A stretch of DNA of 24,900 nucleotides. Source: CAYGLV01 sp964351025. Its GTDB lineage: Bacteria; Actinomycetota; Thermoleophilia; Gaiellales; Gaiellaceae. The first letter of the stretch is position 1, and every line of letters starts with the position of its first letter. The translations under genes were made by a program, and so were the position numbers. Below are positions 12,202 to 20,290 of this stretch, in pieces. Under the pieces are notes generated by a model. That model saw only the letters and a list, made by a program, of their open reading frames with translations, had not been told where the DNA came from and did not search any database. The stretch covers positions 1 through 24,900 of the forward strand of contig CAYGLV010000037.1 in NCBI GenBank assembly GCA_964351025.1, read 5' to 3'.

Positions 12202-12951
12202 ATGAGGATCCTTTGGCGCTGGAACATCGCGATGGCAACCCTGCACGCAGTGCAGGGTTGCCTCATGCTCGCGCTCTCGAACGGTTTCTCTCTCCCGCTG
12301 TCGGCATCGTTCCTGCGGCTCGACGCCGACCGGGGCAGGCTCGTCCCCGTGACGGAGACGCTCTGGGAGATCCGCATCGGCCCGCTCGTCGCCGGCTTTC
12401 TCTTCCTGTCGGCTGTCGCGCACCTAGCCGTCACGCTGCCACCCGTGCGAGTTTGGTACGAACGCAACCTCACGCGAGGGCTGAACGTGGCCCGCTGGGT
12501 CGAGTACTCGCTCAGCGCCTCGCTGATGATCGTCGTGATCGCGCTGCTCGTCGGCATCTACGACGTTGCGACGCTGCTGACCCTCTTTGCAGCGAATACG
12601 TCGATGATCCTCTTCGGGCTGATGATGGAGCTCCACAACGAGAGCAACGAGCGGGTTCGTTGGACACCGTTCTGGCTCGGCTGCGCCGTCGGCGCGGTGC
12701 CCTGGATCGCGATCGGGCTGTATCTGGTCGGCCCCGGCAGCCCGGGCGGGCCGCCGGGCTTCGTGTACGCGATCTACGCGTCCATCTTCGTCTTCTTCAA
12801 CGTCTTCGCGCTCAACATGGCGGCCCAGTACGCCCGGATCGGTCGCTGGAGGGACTACGTCTTTGGGGAGAAGGCTTACATCCTGCTCAGCCTCGTGGCA
12901 AAGTCAGCGCTCGCCTGGCAGGTGTTCGCGGGCACCCTTCGCCCGGTCTAG
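12202..12951 (+). CDS. Heliorhodopsin
   Basis: A 249-residue seven-helix retinal protein. Family marks are clear: SLPLSASFL near the first extracellular segment, RWVEYSLSASLM in helix 3 with the counterion Glu101, and LLSLVAKSALAWQVFAGTLRP in helix 7 with the retinal-binding Lys234. His15 and His74 match the conserved histidines of the founding member 48C12. Heliorhodopsins have inverted topology (N-terminus inside) and a long photocycle; they are not ordinary proton pumps, and sensory or enzyme-modulating roles are proposed. ATG 12202 lacks a Shine-Dalgarno. The gene is divergent from the selenoprotein operon and convergent with a small regulator gene. No retinal biosynthesis gene is in the window, so retinal must come from elsewhere in the genome or the environment. 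Confidence 0.95.
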   Translation: MRILWRWNIAMATLHAVQGCLMLALSNGFSLPLSASFLRLDADRGRLVPVTETLWEIRIGPLVAGFLFLSAVAHLAVTLPPVRVWYERNLTRGLNVARWVEYSLSASLMIVVIALLVGIYDVATLLTLFAANTSMILFGLMMELHNESNERVRWTPFWLGCAVGAVPWIAIGLYLVGPGSPGGPPGFVYAIYASIFVFFNVFALNMAAQYARIGRWRDYVFGEKAYILLSLVAKSALAWQVFAGTLRPV

Positions 12952-12983
12952 AGGCTCGACTCGGTGTGAACGGCTGAGCCCGT

Positions 12984-13361
12984 CTAGTAGACGCTGGTCC
13001 GGCTATCGCGGACGGCAGTGATGACGTGCTCCTCGCCGCCGTCGCGCAGCCCGTCCACGAGCCGGCGCGTGCCGCCGAGCCCGGCGCGCGAAGTCAAGAC
13101 CTCGTACAGCCGAACCTCGTCGAGCCCGGCCTCGCGGGCTGCTGCGACGATGCGCCGCACGGACGCTCGCGGCGCGGCTCCGTCGAACTGCCAGGCCGGG
13201 TACAGGTGTTCCTGCGAGCCGGGCAGACGGATCCCGATCAGCTCCCCGGCGCGGCGCATCGCGTCGATCCGTTGCGTCCCGACGCCGAGGCGCGTCGAGA
13301 GCCACGAGGCGCTCAGCGCCTCGCTGCGCAGCTGCCGCTCGATCCCCGCCTGTTCGGCCAC
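12984..13361 (-). CDS. Small HTH-type DNA-binding protein (excisionase/MerR-like N-terminus)
   Basis: A 125-residue product from GTG 13361. Residues 14-55 (LSASWLSTRLGVGTQRIDAM, then RRAGELIGIRLPGSQEHLYP, then AWQF) look like a winged or simple helix-turn-helix in which a recognition helix is followed by a beta wing. The C-terminal part (VRRIVAAAREAGLDEVRLYEVLTSRAGL) resembles the helical tail of Xre/MbcA/ParS-type antitoxins, but no toxin gene is adjacent. TACGCT (13373-13368) lies 6 bases before the GTG and there is no Shine-Dalgarno, so the message is probably leaderless. It could regulate the heliorhodopsin or the carbohydrate cluster; that is inference from position only. Confidence 0.6.
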   Translation of the reverse strand: MAEQAGIERQLRSEALSASWLSTRLGVGTQRIDAMRRAGELIGIRLPGSQEHLYPAWQFDGAAPRASVRRIVAAAREAGLDEVRLYEVLTSRAGLGGTRRLVDGLRDGGEEHVITAVRDSRTSVY

Positions 13362-13380
13362 AGGCGCAGCGTAGCCGCCG

Positions 13381-13440
13381 CGGAGCGTTCCGGGCCGCTA
13401 CTCTGACCCCGACGGGACGACGCCGGCGCGCAACGCTCCG
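13381..13440 (+). promoter_or_regulatory. Promoter region with a 9-base inverted repeat ahead of the glycosyltransferase gene
   Basis: CGGAGCGTT (13381-13389) and AACGCTCCG (13432-13440) are perfect inverted copies 42 bases apart and flank a -10-like TACTCT (13399-13404). The layout could support repression by looping or two bound dimers. It lies just upstream of the divergent regulator gene at 12984-13361, a natural candidate to bind it. Confidence 0.35.
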
Positions 13441-13476
13441 GCACGTCGGAACCCTGGCGAAAGGGCTGGACCGAGC

Positions 13477-15756
13477 GTGCGGGTCGCCATTCTCTCGACG
13501 TATCCGCCGCGTGCGTGCGGGATCGGCACCTTCGCCCACGACGTGCGGACCGCGCTTGCCTCCCTCCCCGGCATCGACGGTGTGGATGCCGTCGTCGTGG
13601 TCAACGAGCCGTCGAGCCCGCAGCAACCGGATCTGCTGGCCACCGTCTCCCAGGCCGTCCGCGGGGACTACGTCCGTGCTGCGCGGCTGCTCGGCACCCT
13701 GGACATCGATGTCGTCTTGCTGCAACACGAGTACGGGATCTTCGGCGGGCCCGACGGCGAGTACGTCCTGTCGTTTGCCGAGGAGCTCGATCAGCCACTC
13801 GTCCTGACGCTGCACACGGTGCTGTCGGAGCCTTCAACCCACCAGCTCCACGTGCTCGCGGCACTCTGCGATCGAGCCGAGCTCGTGATCGTCATGACGG
13901 ACACGGCGAAGCGACTGTTGCTCGAGACCGCGGCGTGCCCGGCGGACAAGATCCGCGTCGTGCCGCACGGCGCCCCCACCGCCCTCGGGGCGCGGGCGAA
14001 CGAGCTGGCCGCGGGGCGACGGCCGCAGTACGTCGCGCCGATGCCCGGCGGCTACAGGCGGGCACAGGAGCGCTTCCTGCTCTCGACGTTCGGGCTGATC
14101 TCCTCCGGGAAGGGGCTCGAGACGGGCATCGAGGCCATGGCTTTGATCGTCGAACGCCACCCCGCGGTGCTCTACCTCATCGCCGGCCGCACGCACCCCG
14201 AGGTCGCGCGTCGCGAGGGCGAGCAGTACCGGCTCAGCCTCGAGCGGACAGTCTCCGATCTCGGCCTCGGCGACCAGGTCAAGTTCGACGACCGCTACCA
14301 CTCGGTCGGCGAGCTGGCCGACCTCCTCGCCGCGACCGACGTCTTCGTCACGCCGTACCGCAACCGCGAGCAGATCGCGTCCGGCGCGCTCACCTTCGCG
14401 ATCGCCGCCGGCTGCGCCGCCGTCTCGACGCCCTACTGGTACGCGGAGGACATCCTCTCGTCCGGCGCCGGGCTGCTTGTGCCGTTCGGAGACGCAGAGG
14501 CTCTGGCCGACGCGGTCTGCCGGCTGATCGAGGAGCCCGAGACGCTCGCCGCGGCGCGCACCGAGGCCCGCCGGATCGGCGCGACCCTCGGCTGGCCCGC
14601 GGTCGCGAAGGCCACAGCCGAGGTTCTTCGCGAAGCGACGACGCGCGCGCCCCGGGTGGCGCGCGCCCCGGCTCCCAGGCTGAAGATCACGAACGTTCGG
14701 GTAGACCATCTTCTGACGCTCGTCGACGACGCCGGCATCGCGCAGCACGCGCGCGGGGTGATTCCGAATCGTGGAAGCGGCTACTGCGTCGACGATGTCG
14801 CACGGCTCGCCGTCGTCGCGCTCCAGCTCTCGCGGCGCGGCGACGAGCGCACCTGGACGACCGTCCTCTACCGCGCGCTCGCGTTCCTCTACGAGGCAAC
14901 GGACGAAGGTGGGGCGGGGATGCGGAACTTCATGAGCTACGAGCGCCGCTGGCTCGACGAGCCTCACATCGGCGACCACGTCGGCCGCTCGGTCTGGGCG
15001 CTCGGCGCGGTGCTCTCGACGGCGTGGGTTCCTGCGGTCGTCGGGCCCGGGGGCCGCATGCTCACCGCGCTCGTCAGCTCGCTGCGCGGCGACCTCTACC
15101 TCCGCACCGCGGCCTATGCCACCCTCGGCCTGGCGTCGCTCGACGGCGACAGGCTGGGCGACGAGGGGAAGGCGCTCCTCGAACGGTGCGTGGAGCAGCT
15201 CGCCGCCGCGCATGCGGCCACGGCCTCCAAGGACTGGCACTGGTTCGAGGACAAGCTCACGTACGACAACGCACGCCTCCCCCACGCCCTCATCGTCGGC
15301 GGCGAGGCGCTCGGCCGTGACGATCACGTCTCGACCGGCCTCGCTTCGCTGCGCTGGCTCGGAGACGAGTGCGGGCTGGCGGCCGGGATGCTCCGCCTGC
15401 CGGGCCATCACGGGCGCCGCCGCGGCGAGCCCGCTCCCGGAGCCGGTGACGAGCAGCCGCTCGACGCCTCCGCGTTCGTCGAGGCCGAGCTCGCGGCCTA
15501 CGAGGCCACGGGCGAGACCGAGCACGGCACGCGCGCCCGCCTCGCATTCGACTGGTTCCTCGGCCGGAACCGCCTCGAGCGACCCCTCTACGACTTCGCA
15601 ACGGGCGGCTGCAGCGACGGGATCGGCCTGGACGACCTCAACGAGAACGAGGGCGCCGAGTCCACGCTCGCCTTCCACCGGGCCGAGCTGGTGCTCGACG
15701 CCGCCGGGCTGCCGGTCGCGTCGCGCGGGCGCGCCGGCGGAGGGGAAAGGGCCTGA
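13477..15756 (+). CDS. GT4-type glycosyltransferase fused to an alpha/alpha-toroid domain
   Basis: A 759-residue protein starting at GTG 13477. Residues 1-390 form a GT-B retaining glycosyltransferase: STYPPRACGIGTFAHDV at the N-terminus, the second domain beginning at FLLSTFGLISSGKGLETGIE, and the nucleotide-sugar site region PYRNREQIASGALTFAIAAG with STPYWYAEDIL. After an Ala/Pro/Arg linker, residues about 405-745 (GVIPNRGSGYCVDDVARLAV, then RRWLDEPHIGDHVGRSVWAL, then DWHWFEDKLTYDNARLPHAL) form a helical alpha/alpha-barrel of the six-hairpin glycosidase type. No signal peptide is seen. Two GH130 genes follow, so it probably builds or remodels a mannose-containing glycan or oligosaccharide in the cytoplasm. 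The exact sugar and linkage cannot be told. The convergent GH130 gene ends 16 bases away. Confidence 0.85.
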   Translation: MRVAILSTYPPRACGIGTFAHDVRTALASLPGIDGVDAVVVVNEPSSPQQPDLLATVSQAVRGDYVRAARLLGTLDIDVVLLQHEYGIFGGPDGEYVLSFAEELDQPLVLTLHTVLSEPSTHQLHVLAALCDRAELVIVMTDTAKRLLLETAACPADKIRVVPHGAPTALGARANELAAGRRPQYVAPMPGGYRRAQERFLLSTFGLISSGKGLETGIEAMALIVERHPAVLYLIAGRTHPEVARREGEQYRLSLERTVSDLGLGDQVKFDDRYHSVGELADLLAATDVFVTPYRNREQIASGALTFAIAAGCAAVSTPYWYAEDILSSGAGLLVPFGDAEALADAVCRLIEEPETLAAARTEARRIGATLGWPAVAKATAEVLREATTRAPRVARAPAPRLKITNVRVDHLLTLVDDAGIAQHARGVIPNRGSGYCVDDVARLAVVALQLSRRGDERTWTTVLYRALAFLYEATDEGGAGMRNFMSYERRWLDEPHIGDHVGRSVWALGAVLSTAWVPAVVGPGGRMLTALVSSLRGDLYLRTAAYATLGLASLDGDRLGDEGKALLERCVEQLAAAHAATASKDWHWFEDKLTYDNARLPHALIVGGEALGRDDHVSTGLASLRWLGDECGLAAGMLRLPGHHGRRRGEPAPGAGDEQPLDASAFVEAELAAYEATGETEHGTRARLAFDWFLGRNRLERPLYDFATGGCSDGIGLDDLNENEGAESTLAFHRAELVLDAAGLPVASRGRAGGGERA

Positions 15757-15772
15757 GCGAGGCCGAGCGGTC

Positions 15773-16708
15773 TCAGGAGGAGTGGCGCCCGAGCCACGTC
15801 AGGAGCGCAGACAGGCTCGCAGTCGCAACGCACACCGAGGTGTCGGCGGCGCCGTAGTAGAGAAACAGCGTGTCGCCGTCGTCGTCGAGCACCCAACCGC
15901 ATGGGAAGACGACGTCGCTGACATCGCCCGCCCGCTCATACTCCGCGCGGGGGCCGAAGACCCACTCGCTCGAGCGTGCAAGCACCCGGCCGGGCCGATC
16001 GGCGTCGAGAAGCGCGAGCCCGAGCCGGTAGATGGAGCCCGCGGCAGTGACGCGGACACCGTGGTAGAGAAGGAGCCAACCTTGCGACGTGAGGAGCGGC
16101 GGTGGGCTGAGCCCGACCTTGTGCGCGTCCCACCAGGCGCCCTTGCGGGCCTGGACGAGAATCGTGTGATCGCCCCAGTGACGGAGGTCGGGGCTCCACG
16201 AGAGCCAGATGTGGGCCTCGTGCGCGGGGGCAACCGCCACAGGACGGTGGATCAACGCCCAGCGGCCGTCGAACTGGCACGGGAACAGTGCGGCGTCCTT
16301 GTCCTCGGGTGGCATGATCACGCCTCGCCGCTCGTAGGAGCGGAAGTCCCGCGTGGCAGCGAGACAGACGACAGGCCCAACCTCGGAGTAGCCCGTGTAC
16401 ACGATCATGTACTCGTCGCCGCAGCGCGTGATTCGCGGGTCCTCGATCCCGAACCGCTCCGACTCCAGCTCCACGTTCGGCAGCAGGCTCCGGTCGGGTT
16501 CCACGATCCAGTTGGTCAGCCCGTCGGCGCTGCGGGCCACGGAGAGGTGGGAGAGGCCGGTGCGGTCCTCGACGCGGACAAGCAGCAGCGTCTCGCCGTC
16601 GAACCGGGTGACGCCGGGATTGAGGACCGCATTGACCGTGTAGGGCCAGTCGGCTGCGGTGAGGATCGGGTTCCCGTCGTGGCGCTGGAAGAGCTCAGAG
16701 GATCTCAA
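15773..16708 (-). CDS. GH130-family glycosidase/phosphorylase
   Basis: 311 residues from TTG 16708, chosen because GAGGTG lies 6 bases upstream. The five-bladed propeller pattern of GH130 is visible: FQRHDGNPIL, VLNPGVTRFDGETLLLVRVE, the catalytic acid Asp90 in FGIEDPRIT, LIHRP and WLLLYHGV (phosphate-binding His and Arg positions), and VVFPCGWVLDDDGDTLFLYYGAAD at the end. GH130 enzymes cleave beta-mannosides by phosphate or water. The conserved His/Arg set favours phosphorolysis, giving mannose 1-phosphate. No signal peptide, so it acts in the cytoplasm. A 6-base inverted repeat (15752-15757 and 15772-15777) spans both stop codons at the convergent junction. Confidence 0.88.
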   Translation of the reverse strand: MRSSELFQRHDGNPILTAADWPYTVNAVLNPGVTRFDGETLLLVRVEDRTGLSHLSVARSADGLTNWIVEPDRSLLPNVELESERFGIEDPRITRCGDEYMIVYTGYSEVGPVVCLAATRDFRSYERRGVIMPPEDKDAALFPCQFDGRWALIHRPVAVAPAHEAHIWLSWSPDLRHWGDHTILVQARKGAWWDAHKVGLSPPPLLTSQGWLLLYHGVRVTAAGSIYRLGLALLDADRPGRVLARSSEWVFGPRAEYERAGDVSDVVFPCGWVLDDDGDTLFLYYGAADTSVCVATASLSALLTWLGRHSS

Positions 16709-16754
16709 GTCAGCACCTCGAACGTCCGATCACTCCTGTAGATAGCGTACTCCG

Positions 16755-17762
16755 ATGCGGCAACCTTCGCAGAAATCCTGCGCCGTCACCGTGCGGCGCG
16801 TCCGTGACACGCCGATTGTCGAGGCGGGCTCGGTCCCCGGCTACGGGCCGATCTTCAACGCGGGCGCCATCCACCACGACGGCGCCTTCCACCTCTTCGC
16901 GCGCGGCGTGCGCGAGGGCTACACCCGCAACGAGGGTCCCGGGCCGCGATTTCTCGACTACATCTCGGACCTGCTGGTGCTCTCGTCCGAGGACGGGCTC
17001 GACTACGAGTTCCAGAACGTGCTCGCGCGCGGCTCGGCGGCGGATGTCCACAGCTACGAGGATCCGCGGGTACAGACGATCCGGAGCGGCGGCGCGGATC
17101 ACGTGATGATGACATACACGAGCCTGCCCGACCCGACGTCGGGCGGGCCGTGGCAGGTGGGAGTGCACCGGCTCGCCTACGCGGACGGTCGCTTCGCCCT
17201 CAACCGCAACTCCGGCCGCGTGATCGGGCCCGACGGGCAGCCGGACAAGGACGCGGTCATCTTCAACCTGCAAGACGGACGGATCGGACTGATCCACCGG
17301 ATCCAGCCGAACATGCAGCTCGCGCTGTTCGACTCGCTCGACGACCTCTACGGCGCCGACGCGGACTACTGGGACGAGCACATGCGCGATCTCGAGCAGC
17401 ACACGATCATCTCGCCCGGGCCGGGCGCGCTCGGCGTCGGGGCGGGCGCGCCGCCGGTCGCGACCGAAGCAGGCCTTCTGCTCTTCTACCACGAGCGCAA
17501 CGCAGCGTCGCAGTACACGCTCAACGTCGCGCTGCTGGACGACGAGACCGGTCGCGTCGAGTCGCTGCTCGCCGAGCCGATCCTGCGGCCCGAGCTCTCG
17601 TGGGAGCGGTCCGGTGACGTCGACGACGTGGTGTTCGTCCAGGGCGCGGTGCCGCGTCCCGACGGCACGATCTACCTGACGTACGGTGCCGCAGATCGCT
17701 GCGTCGGCGCGGCCAGCGTGGTGACGGCTGAAGTCCTCGGCGCCCTGCGCGCTGCCGCCTGA
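16755..17762 (+). CDS. Second GH130-family glycosidase/phosphorylase
   Basis: 335 residues. GH130 marks are GPIFNAGAIHHDGAFHLFAR, the catalytic Asp103 in SYEDPRVQ, LIHRIQPNMQLALFDS, LLLFYHERN and VVFVQGAVPRPDGTIYLTYG. The usual YHG phosphate-site segment reads YHER here, and a DYWDEHMRDLEQH insertion is present, so it belongs to a different subfamily from its divergent neighbour and may use another substrate or hydrolyse instead of phosphorolyse. TAGCGT (16743-16748) lies 6 bases before ATG and no Shine-Dalgarno is seen, so it is probably leaderless. The 46-base divergent gap means the two GH130 genes are likely co-regulated. Confidence 0.88.
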   Translation: MRQPSQKSCAVTVRRVRDTPIVEAGSVPGYGPIFNAGAIHHDGAFHLFARGVREGYTRNEGPGPRFLDYISDLLVLSSEDGLDYEFQNVLARGSAADVHSYEDPRVQTIRSGGADHVMMTYTSLPDPTSGGPWQVGVHRLAYADGRFALNRNSGRVIGPDGQPDKDAVIFNLQDGRIGLIHRIQPNMQLALFDSLDDLYGADADYWDEHMRDLEQHTIISPGPGALGVGAGAPPVATEAGLLLFYHERNAASQYTLNVALLDDETGRVESLLAEPILRPELSWERSGDVDDVVFVQGAVPRPDGTIYLTYGAADRCVGAASVVTAEVLGALRAAA

Positions 17763-17783
17763 GCCATCACGCCTGCTGAACGG

Positions 17784-18218
17784 TTATTCGCTGCGGCGAA
17801 GGAGCCCGCGTGCGGTCTCGCGCGCGTCGGCGTCGTGCTCGCTCCAGCCCCGCTCGACGAGCGTCCTCAACACGTCGCGGATGCCGATCATGCCGAGCAG
17901 GTCGTCCTCCTCGACTACCGGCAGATGACGAACCTTGTGCTCGCCCATCAGCCTCGCCGCGTCGACGAGGAGATCTTCGGGCGTCACGGTGACGGGACGC
18001 ACGGTCATCACGTCGGCAACCTGAAGCTCGAGGAAGCCAGCCTGCTCACCCGCGAGCCGGAGCACGTCTCGCTCCGTGAAGATGCCGGCGAACCGTGTGC
18101 CCTCGAGCACGGCCACTGAGCCGACACTCTCCTCCATCATGCGGGCGATCGCTCCGCGCACCGTTGCGTCCGGCTCGACGCTGACGATGCGCGCGCTCAT
18201 TACGTCGCCCACTTGCAC
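17784..18218 (-). CDS. Tandem CBS-domain protein
   Basis: 144 residues made almost wholly of two CBS motifs: DVMSARIVSVEPDATVRGAI to FAGIFTERDVLR, then DVMTVRPVTVTPEDLLVDAA to LLGMIGIRDVLRTLV, followed by a charged helix ending LLRRSE. CBS pairs bind adenine nucleotides and sense energy state. The TERD and IRD positions match nucleotide-binding Asp residues. The start is GTG 18218; CACAAT (18230-18225) lies 6 bases upstream with no Shine-Dalgarno, another leaderless arrangement. It is divergent from the AspT-like transporter and might control it, but this is inference. Confidence 0.9.
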   Translation of the reverse strand: MQVGDVMSARIVSVEPDATVRGAIARMMEESVGSVAVLEGTRFAGIFTERDVLRLAGEQAGFLELQVADVMTVRPVTVTPEDLLVDAARLMGEHKVRHLPVVEEDDLLGMIGIRDVLRTLVERGWSEHDADARETARGLLRRSE

Positions 18219-18293
18219 GTGCCGATTGTGCCAGAGAGCGCGTTCGCCTGCACGACCCCGCCCGGCGCGAACGACCTATTGTCAGAGTTGACG

Positions 18294-19900
18294 ATGGTCG
18301 CCTCGATCGCCGACACGCTCGCGTCGAACCCGATCCTTCTCCTGTTCGTCGTCGCGGCACTTGGCTTCGCGGTCGGAGGGATCCGAGTGGGCGGCTTCTC
18401 GCTCGGCGTAGCAGCCGTCCTGTTCGCGGGCATCGCGGTGGGGCCGCCGACGACCGGCTCAAGCTGCCGGACGCGATCTGGGTGCTCGGCCTCGCGCTCT
18501 TCGTCTACACGGTCGGGCTGGCAAGCGGGCCCGGCTTCATCGCCGCGCTGCGCCGGCGCGGGCTCGCCACGAATGCCGTCGTCGTCAGCGCAATCGCCGC
18601 ATCGGCCCTGGTCGCCTTCGCCTCCCACCACGTACCCGGGCTCTCCGGCCCGCGCGCGACCGGCGCCTTCACGGGGGGCGTTACGAACACCCCCGCGCTT
18701 GCCGCGGCGCTCGAGACTCTGAAGGGGCACAGCGGCTTCGACAGGCTGGCCGCAGAGCCCATAGTCGGCTACTCGCTCTCGTACCCCCTGGGCGTCGTGC
18801 TGCCACTGCTCGTCGTCTGGGCAATGCTCCGCCGCGAACGCCGCCGTCCGGGTGCCCGCGCAACCGCGCTCGTCGTGCGCACGGTGCTCGTCGAGCGCGT
18901 CGCAGGGACGCTCGACGAGCTGCGCGAGCGCCACGGCGGCTCGATCAGCTTCGGGCGGCTCAAGCGCAAGGGACACCTCGTCGCAGCCGTCGGCACGCTC
19001 GGGCCGTTGCCGGGCGACCTGCTGTCAGTCGTGGGCACAGCCGAGGAGGTCGACTCGGTCGAGCGGGAGCTCGGCCGTCGCGCGCCCGAGGAGATCGAGC
19101 TCGACCGTCACGAGCTCGACTTCCGTCGCATCGTCGTCAGCTCGCGCGCCGTCGCCGGCCGGCGGCTCGGCGATCTCGACCTCGAGGACCGCTTCGAGGC
19201 GGCCGCCACCCGCCTGCGCCGGGGCGACATCGACCTCATCGCGGAGCCGGGCCTGCAGCTCGAGCTCGGCGATCGGATCCGCGTCGTCGCCCCGCGCGCG
19301 CGGATGCGGGAGATCGCCTCGTTCTTCGGCGACTCCTACCGCGCCCTCGGCGAGGTGGATGTCCTCACCTTCAGCGCCGGGATCGCAGCCGGGCTCGCGC
19401 TCGGATCCGTCGCGATCCCGTTACCCGGCGGCTCGACCTTCTCGCTCGGCTTCGCGGGCGGCCCGCTCGTGGTCGGGCTCGTCCTCGGCTCCCTCGGCCG
19501 CACCGGGCCGTTCGTCTGGCAGCCGCCGTACACGGCGAACCTGACGCTGCGCCAGTTCGGCACGGTGCTCTTCCTCGCCGGTGTCGGCACCCGCTCGGGG
19601 CCTGCGTTCGCCGACGCCGTCGTCAAGCCGTCCGCCCTGCTCGCGCTCGCCGCTGGCGCTGCGGTGACCGGCACAGCGCTCCTCATCCTGCTCGTCGCCG
19701 GCACACGACTCCTGCGTCTTCCCACTCCGACGCTCGTCGGCGTGCTCGCGGGGATGCAGACCCAGCCGGCAGTGCTCGCCCATGCCTCCGAGCAACTCGA
19801 AGATGACCGCGAGCTCCTGCTCGGCTACGCGAGCGTCTACCCGGTCGCAATGATCGCGAAGATCGTGATCGCCCAACTCCTGGCCGGGCTCACGCTCTGA
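18294..19900 (+). CDS. AspT/YidE-type transporter with two RCK_C domains, apparent 1-base frameshift
   Basis: The N-terminus (MVASIADTLASNPILLLFVV to VAAVLFAGIAVG) and the remainder (DDRLKLPDAIWVLGLALFVY onward) lie in different frames that meet at the GGGG run 18440-18443. Adding one G restores a single 535-residue protein, the normal size for the family. Order: five-span AspT half, two TrkA-C/RCK_C ligand domains (about residues 200-360), second five-span half with MQTQPAVLAHASEQ. The family includes the aspartate:alanine exchanger AspT and the uncharacterised YidE/YbjL group; RCK_C domains suggest control by a ligand. The break may be a sequencing error in a homopolymer, a true mutation, or -1 slippage. 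Without the first part, translation from GTG 18482 would lose the first spans. A TATTGT box (18277-18282) precedes the ATG by 11 bases. Confidence 0.82.
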
Positions 19901-19908
19901 GACGGCGA

Positions 19909-19981
19909 TGGAGCGTGTCGGGATCGAACCGACGACCTCCAGCTTGCAAAGCTGGCGCTCTCCCAACTGAGCTAACGCCCC
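19909..19981 (-). tRNA. tRNA-Ala (TGC)
   Basis: The cloverleaf reads from 19981 down to 19909. Acceptor arms GGGGCGT and ACGCTCC pair with one G-U, the D-arm is TAGCTCAGTTGGGAGAGC, the anticodon stem CCAGC/GCTGG encloses TTTGCAA (anticodon TGC), and the T-arm contains GGTTCGATCC. The discriminator is A and CCA is not encoded. A -10-like TAAACT (19997-19992) lies 10 bases upstream. Confidence 0.95.
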
Positions 19982-20129
19982 TCGTTGTCCTAGTTTAGGG
20001 ACGCTCCCAGCCGGAGAGCGAGACGACAAGGGGCGCCCGCACGTTCCTGGCGCGCCGCTGCGCTTGCCGGGCCGGAGGGGACAGTATGAAAATACGGCCC
20101 CGGAGAGCCCGGTGCGCGCAGCGGCGCGA

Positions 20130-20167
20130 GGCGGGCGGAGCCGGGCTTCGCCCGGCGGGAGCCCGCC
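20130..20167 (-). terminator. Nested GC hairpin downstream of tRNA-Leu
   Basis: GGCGGGC (20130-20136) pairs with GCCCGCC (20161-20167), enclosing GCCGGGC (20140-20146) and GCCCGGC (20150-20156) around a TTC loop. It lies 20 bases past the 3' end of tRNA-Leu on the minus strand, where a terminator or processing structure would be expected; no T-run follows directly. The rest of the 205-base space between the two tRNAs holds nothing recognisable. Confidence 0.45.
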
Positions 20168-20186
20168 GCCCAGGGACATGCGGGAG

Positions 20187-20272
20187 TGCGGGTGAGAGGA
20201 CTCGAACCTCCAAGAGCCTGTCGGCTCAGCGGGACCTAAACCCGCCGCGTCTACCAGTTCCGCCACACCCGC
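20187..20272 (-). tRNA. tRNA-Leu (TAG)
   Basis: The 86-base class II tRNA reads from 20272 down to 20187. Acceptor arms GCGGGTG and CACCCGC pair, the D-region is TGGCGGAACTGGTAGACGC, the anticodon loop TTTAGGT gives TAG, a long variable arm contains GAGCCGACAGGCTC, and the T-arm is GGTTCGAGTCC. The discriminator is A and CCA is not encoded. All of this is typical of bacterial tRNA-Leu. Confidence 0.95.
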
Positions 20273-20290
20273 GATGCTCACAAGAATAGA

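Noticed and set aside
13834..15678. A 614-codon minus-strand frame opposite the glycosyltransferase.
   Set aside because: Composition is that of an antisense shadow; the plus strand has recognisable GT4 and toroid motifs throughout.
19982..20186. A small RNA or CRISPR-like repeat between the two tRNAs.
   Set aside because: Only one nested hairpin is present, explained as the tRNA-Leu 3' structure; there are no regular repeats or spacers.
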